NCBI GenBank assembly: GCA_044508625.1
Contig: JBIQHJ010000006.1
Coordinates: forward strand, 1-64,000
Source: Castellaniella sp044508625
GTDB taxonomy: Bacteria; Pseudomonadota; Gammaproteobacteria; Burkholderiales; Burkholderiaceae_B
DNA: 64,000 nucleotides
Reading direction: 5' to 3'
Below are positions 62,444 through 64,000 of the stretch, piece by piece (position 1 is the first letter of the stretch; each line of letters starts with the position of its first letter). A program made the translations under genes and the position numbers. Under the pieces are notes generated by a model that saw only the letters and a list, made by a program, of their open reading frames with translations, searched no databases and was not told where the DNA came from.

Positions 62444-63844
62444 TCAGTAGCGGTAGTGGTCGGGCTTGTAGGGGCCCTCGATCCCGACGTTGATGTAGTC
62501 GGCCTGCTTTTGCGTCAGCGTGGTGAGCCGCGCGCCGAGCTTGGCCAGGTGCAGGCGGGCGACTTTCTCGTCCAGGTGCTTGGGCAGCACGTAGACCTGG
62601 CCCTGCCGGTACTGCTCGCCGCGCGTGTAGAGCTCGATCTGGGCGATGGTCTGGTTGGTGAAGGACGCCGACATCACGAAGGACGGATGGCCGGTGGCGC
62701 AGCCCAGGTTCACCAGGCGGCCCTTGGCCAGCAGGATGATGCGCTTGCCGTCGGGGAAGACGATGTGGTCGACCTGGGGCTTGATTTCCTCCCAGCGCAG
62801 GTCCTCGACCGAGGCGACGTCGATCTCGCTGTCGAAGTGGCCGATGTTGCAGACGATGGCCTGGTCCTTCATGCGGTAGAGGTGGTCGCGGTTGATGACG
62901 TGGTAGTTGCCGGTGGCCGTGACGAAGATATCGGCCTGCTCGACGACCTCGTCGAGATCGACCACGCGATAGCCCTCCATGGCGGCCTGCAGGGCGCAGA
63001 TCGGATCGATCTCGGTCACCCACACCTGCGCGCGCAGCGCCGCCAGCGCCTGGGCGCAACCCTTGCCCACGTCGCCAAAGCCGCAGACCACGGCGATCTT
63101 GCCCGCCACCATCACGTCGGTGGCGCGCTTGATGCCGTCGACCAGCGATTCGCGGCAGCCGTAGAGGTTGTCGAACTTGGACTTGGTGACCGAATCGTTG
63201 ACGTTGATGGCGGCGACCTTGAGCTCGCCGCGCTGCGACATCTGGTAGAGACGGTGCACGCCGGTGGTGGTTTCCTCGGTGACCCCCTTGATGAGGGCCA
63301 GGCGCGTGGAATACCACTGGGGATCGCGGGCGAGCTGCGCCCGGATGGCGGCATACAGGACCCGTTCCTCCTCGTTGCCGGGGTTGGCGATCACCGAGGG
63401 ATCGGACTCGGCGCGCGCGCCCAGGTGCAGCAGCAGCGTGGCGTCGCCGCCGTCGTCCAGGATCATGTTGGCCTGCTCGCCCGGCCAGTCGAAGATGCGG
63501 TGCGTGTACTGCCAGTAGTCCTCCAGGGACTCGCCCTTGACGGCGAACACCGGCGTGCCGCCCGCGGCGATGGCGGCGGCGGCGTGGTCCTGGGTCGAGA
63601 AGATGTTGCACGAGGCCCAGCGCACCTCGGCGCCCAGCGCCTTCAGGGTCTCGATCAGCACCGCCGTCTGGATGGTCATGTGCAGGCTGCCCGCGATGCG
63701 CGCGCCCTTGAGGGGCTGCGCGGCGGCGAATTCCTCGCGCGTGGCCATCAGGCCGGGCATTTCGGTTTCGGCGATGGCGATTTCACGGCGGCCCCAGTCG
63801 GCCAGGGCGATGTCGGCGATAACGTAGTCGTGTGCAGTGCTCAT
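62444..63844 (-). CDS. ahcY: adenosylhomocysteinase
   Basis: AhcY (466 aa) splits S-adenosylhomocysteine to adenosine and homocysteine using tightly bound NAD, removing an inhibitor of methyltransferases. VCGFGDVGKGCAQAL is the NAD-binding site. NVNDSVTKSKFDNLYGCRESL and the segment SCNIFSTQDHAAAAIA hold active-site residues. The C-terminal GPYKPDHYRY is conserved. First gene of an operon with the membrane protein gene and metF, preceded by the SAH riboswitch. Confidence 0.97.
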   Translation of the reverse strand: MSTAHDYVIADIALADWGRREIAIAETEMPGLMATREEFAAAQPLKGARIAGSLHMTIQTAVLIETLKALGAEVRWASCNIFSTQDHAAAAIAAGGTPVFAVKGESLEDYWQYTHRIFDWPGEQANMILDDGGDATLLLHLGARAESDPSVIANPGNEEERVLYAAIRAQLARDPQWYSTRLALIKGVTEETTTGVHRLYQMSQRGELKVAAINVNDSVTKSKFDNLYGCRESLVDGIKRATDVMVAGKIAVVCGFGDVGKGCAQALAALRAQVWVTEIDPICALQAAMEGYRVVDLDEVVEQADIFVTATGNYHVINRDHLYRMKDQAIVCNIGHFDSEIDVASVEDLRWEEIKPQVDHIVFPDGKRIILLAKGRLVNLGCATGHPSFVMSASFTNQTIAQIELYTRGEQYRQGQVYVLPKHLDEKVARLHLAKLGARLTTLTQKQADYINVGIEGPYKPDHYRY

Positions 63845-63910
63845 GGTGGTCCTGTAGAGCCTGCGCCGGCGGTGGAGGATGCGAGGGCATGCCCACCCTG
63901 CCCGCGCAGG

Positions 63911-64000
63911 GCAGCGATGGGCGCCGTTCGAAAACGAGATCCCGAGCCTGGCGGCGCGCGCGGGATCCGTCGGATCCCGTCGCCGCGCCGGTGCAGCGCC
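63911..64000 (-). promoter_or_regulatory. SAH riboswitch (5' end cut by the window)
   Basis: Minus-strand sequence from 64000 holds the conserved core of the S-adenosylhomocysteine riboswitch: GGCGCTGCAC (64000-63991), GCCAGGCTCGGG (63952-63941), and AACGGCGCCCATCG (63928-63915), which pairs back with GGCGC to form the pseudoknot. Between the first two elements a perfect stem GGGATCC-GAC-GGATCCC forms the variable arm (63978-63962). The first few bases that pair with CTCGG lie beyond the window. In the known class, SAH binding switches on ahcY. About 66 bases separate it from the ahcY start. Confidence 0.88.

Overview
The window is GC-rich chromosomal DNA from a betaproteobacterium, most likely the family Alcaligenaceae (Bordetella/Achromobacter relatives). 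The basis is gene content and order: atpI-atpB-atpE, folB-ttcA, adhC-fghA, murI-cca-slt, and an ahcY / small membrane protein / metF operon preceded by an SAH riboswitch. I see no rRNA, tRNA, CRISPR array, transposase or phage genes. A run of 100 Ns at 51262-51361 marks an assembly gap that interrupts one gene.

Layout. 1-24 kb is mostly housekeeping: the start of the ATP synthase operon, an enoyl-CoA hydratase, an M61 PDZ peptidase, folB, ttcA, an exported nucleosidase, rmuC, panB, an aldo-keto reductase, acnA with a clear terminator, an FmdE-like protein, a PAS-GGDEF diguanylate cyclase, the glutathione-dependent formaldehyde pathway (adhC-fghA), a pirin and three MFS transporters. 24.1-29.4 kb is a four-gene signalling operon with overlapping genes: membrane GGDEF cyclase, OmpR-type response regulator, exported LysM-FecR protein and CHASE2 histidine kinase. 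29.5-36.2 kb is a minus-strand operon for a polyamine-type ABC transporter joined to a class III aminotransferase and a BKACE-type beta-keto acid cleavage enzyme. A divergent GntR gene follows, with a perfect 17-bp inverted repeat at its start. 37.2-45.3 kb is a second catabolic island. Six genes on the minus strand (FAH hydrolase, cytosolic ModA-like protein, Rid protein, DapA-like lyase, MFS carrier, amidase) diverge from three on the plus strand (AhpD-like protein, thioredoxin, GntR/UTRA regulator), with overlapping promoters between them.

45.4-64 kb returns to core functions: glmS and a divergent Lrp-type regulator separated by stacked inverted repeats, a DEAD-box helicase with a long leader, and a MidA-type methyltransferase. 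After the gap come a lipoprotein zinc metalloprotease and a subtilisin-type autotransporter, then murI, cca, slt, 5-formyl-THF cyclo-ligase, and the metF / membrane protein / ahcY operon. The SAH riboswitch runs off the right edge.

How genes work together. AhcY removes S-adenosylhomocysteine while MetF supplies methyl groups for methionine, and the riboswitch ties their expression to SAH. AdhC and FghA convert S-hydroxymethylglutathione to formate. The LysM-FecR / CHASE2 kinase / response regulator / GGDEF operon looks like an envelope-sensing module with both transcriptional and c-di-GMP outputs; that role is inference. The two catabolic islands each combine uptake, breakdown enzymes and a GntR regulator, but neither substrate can be named from sequence alone.
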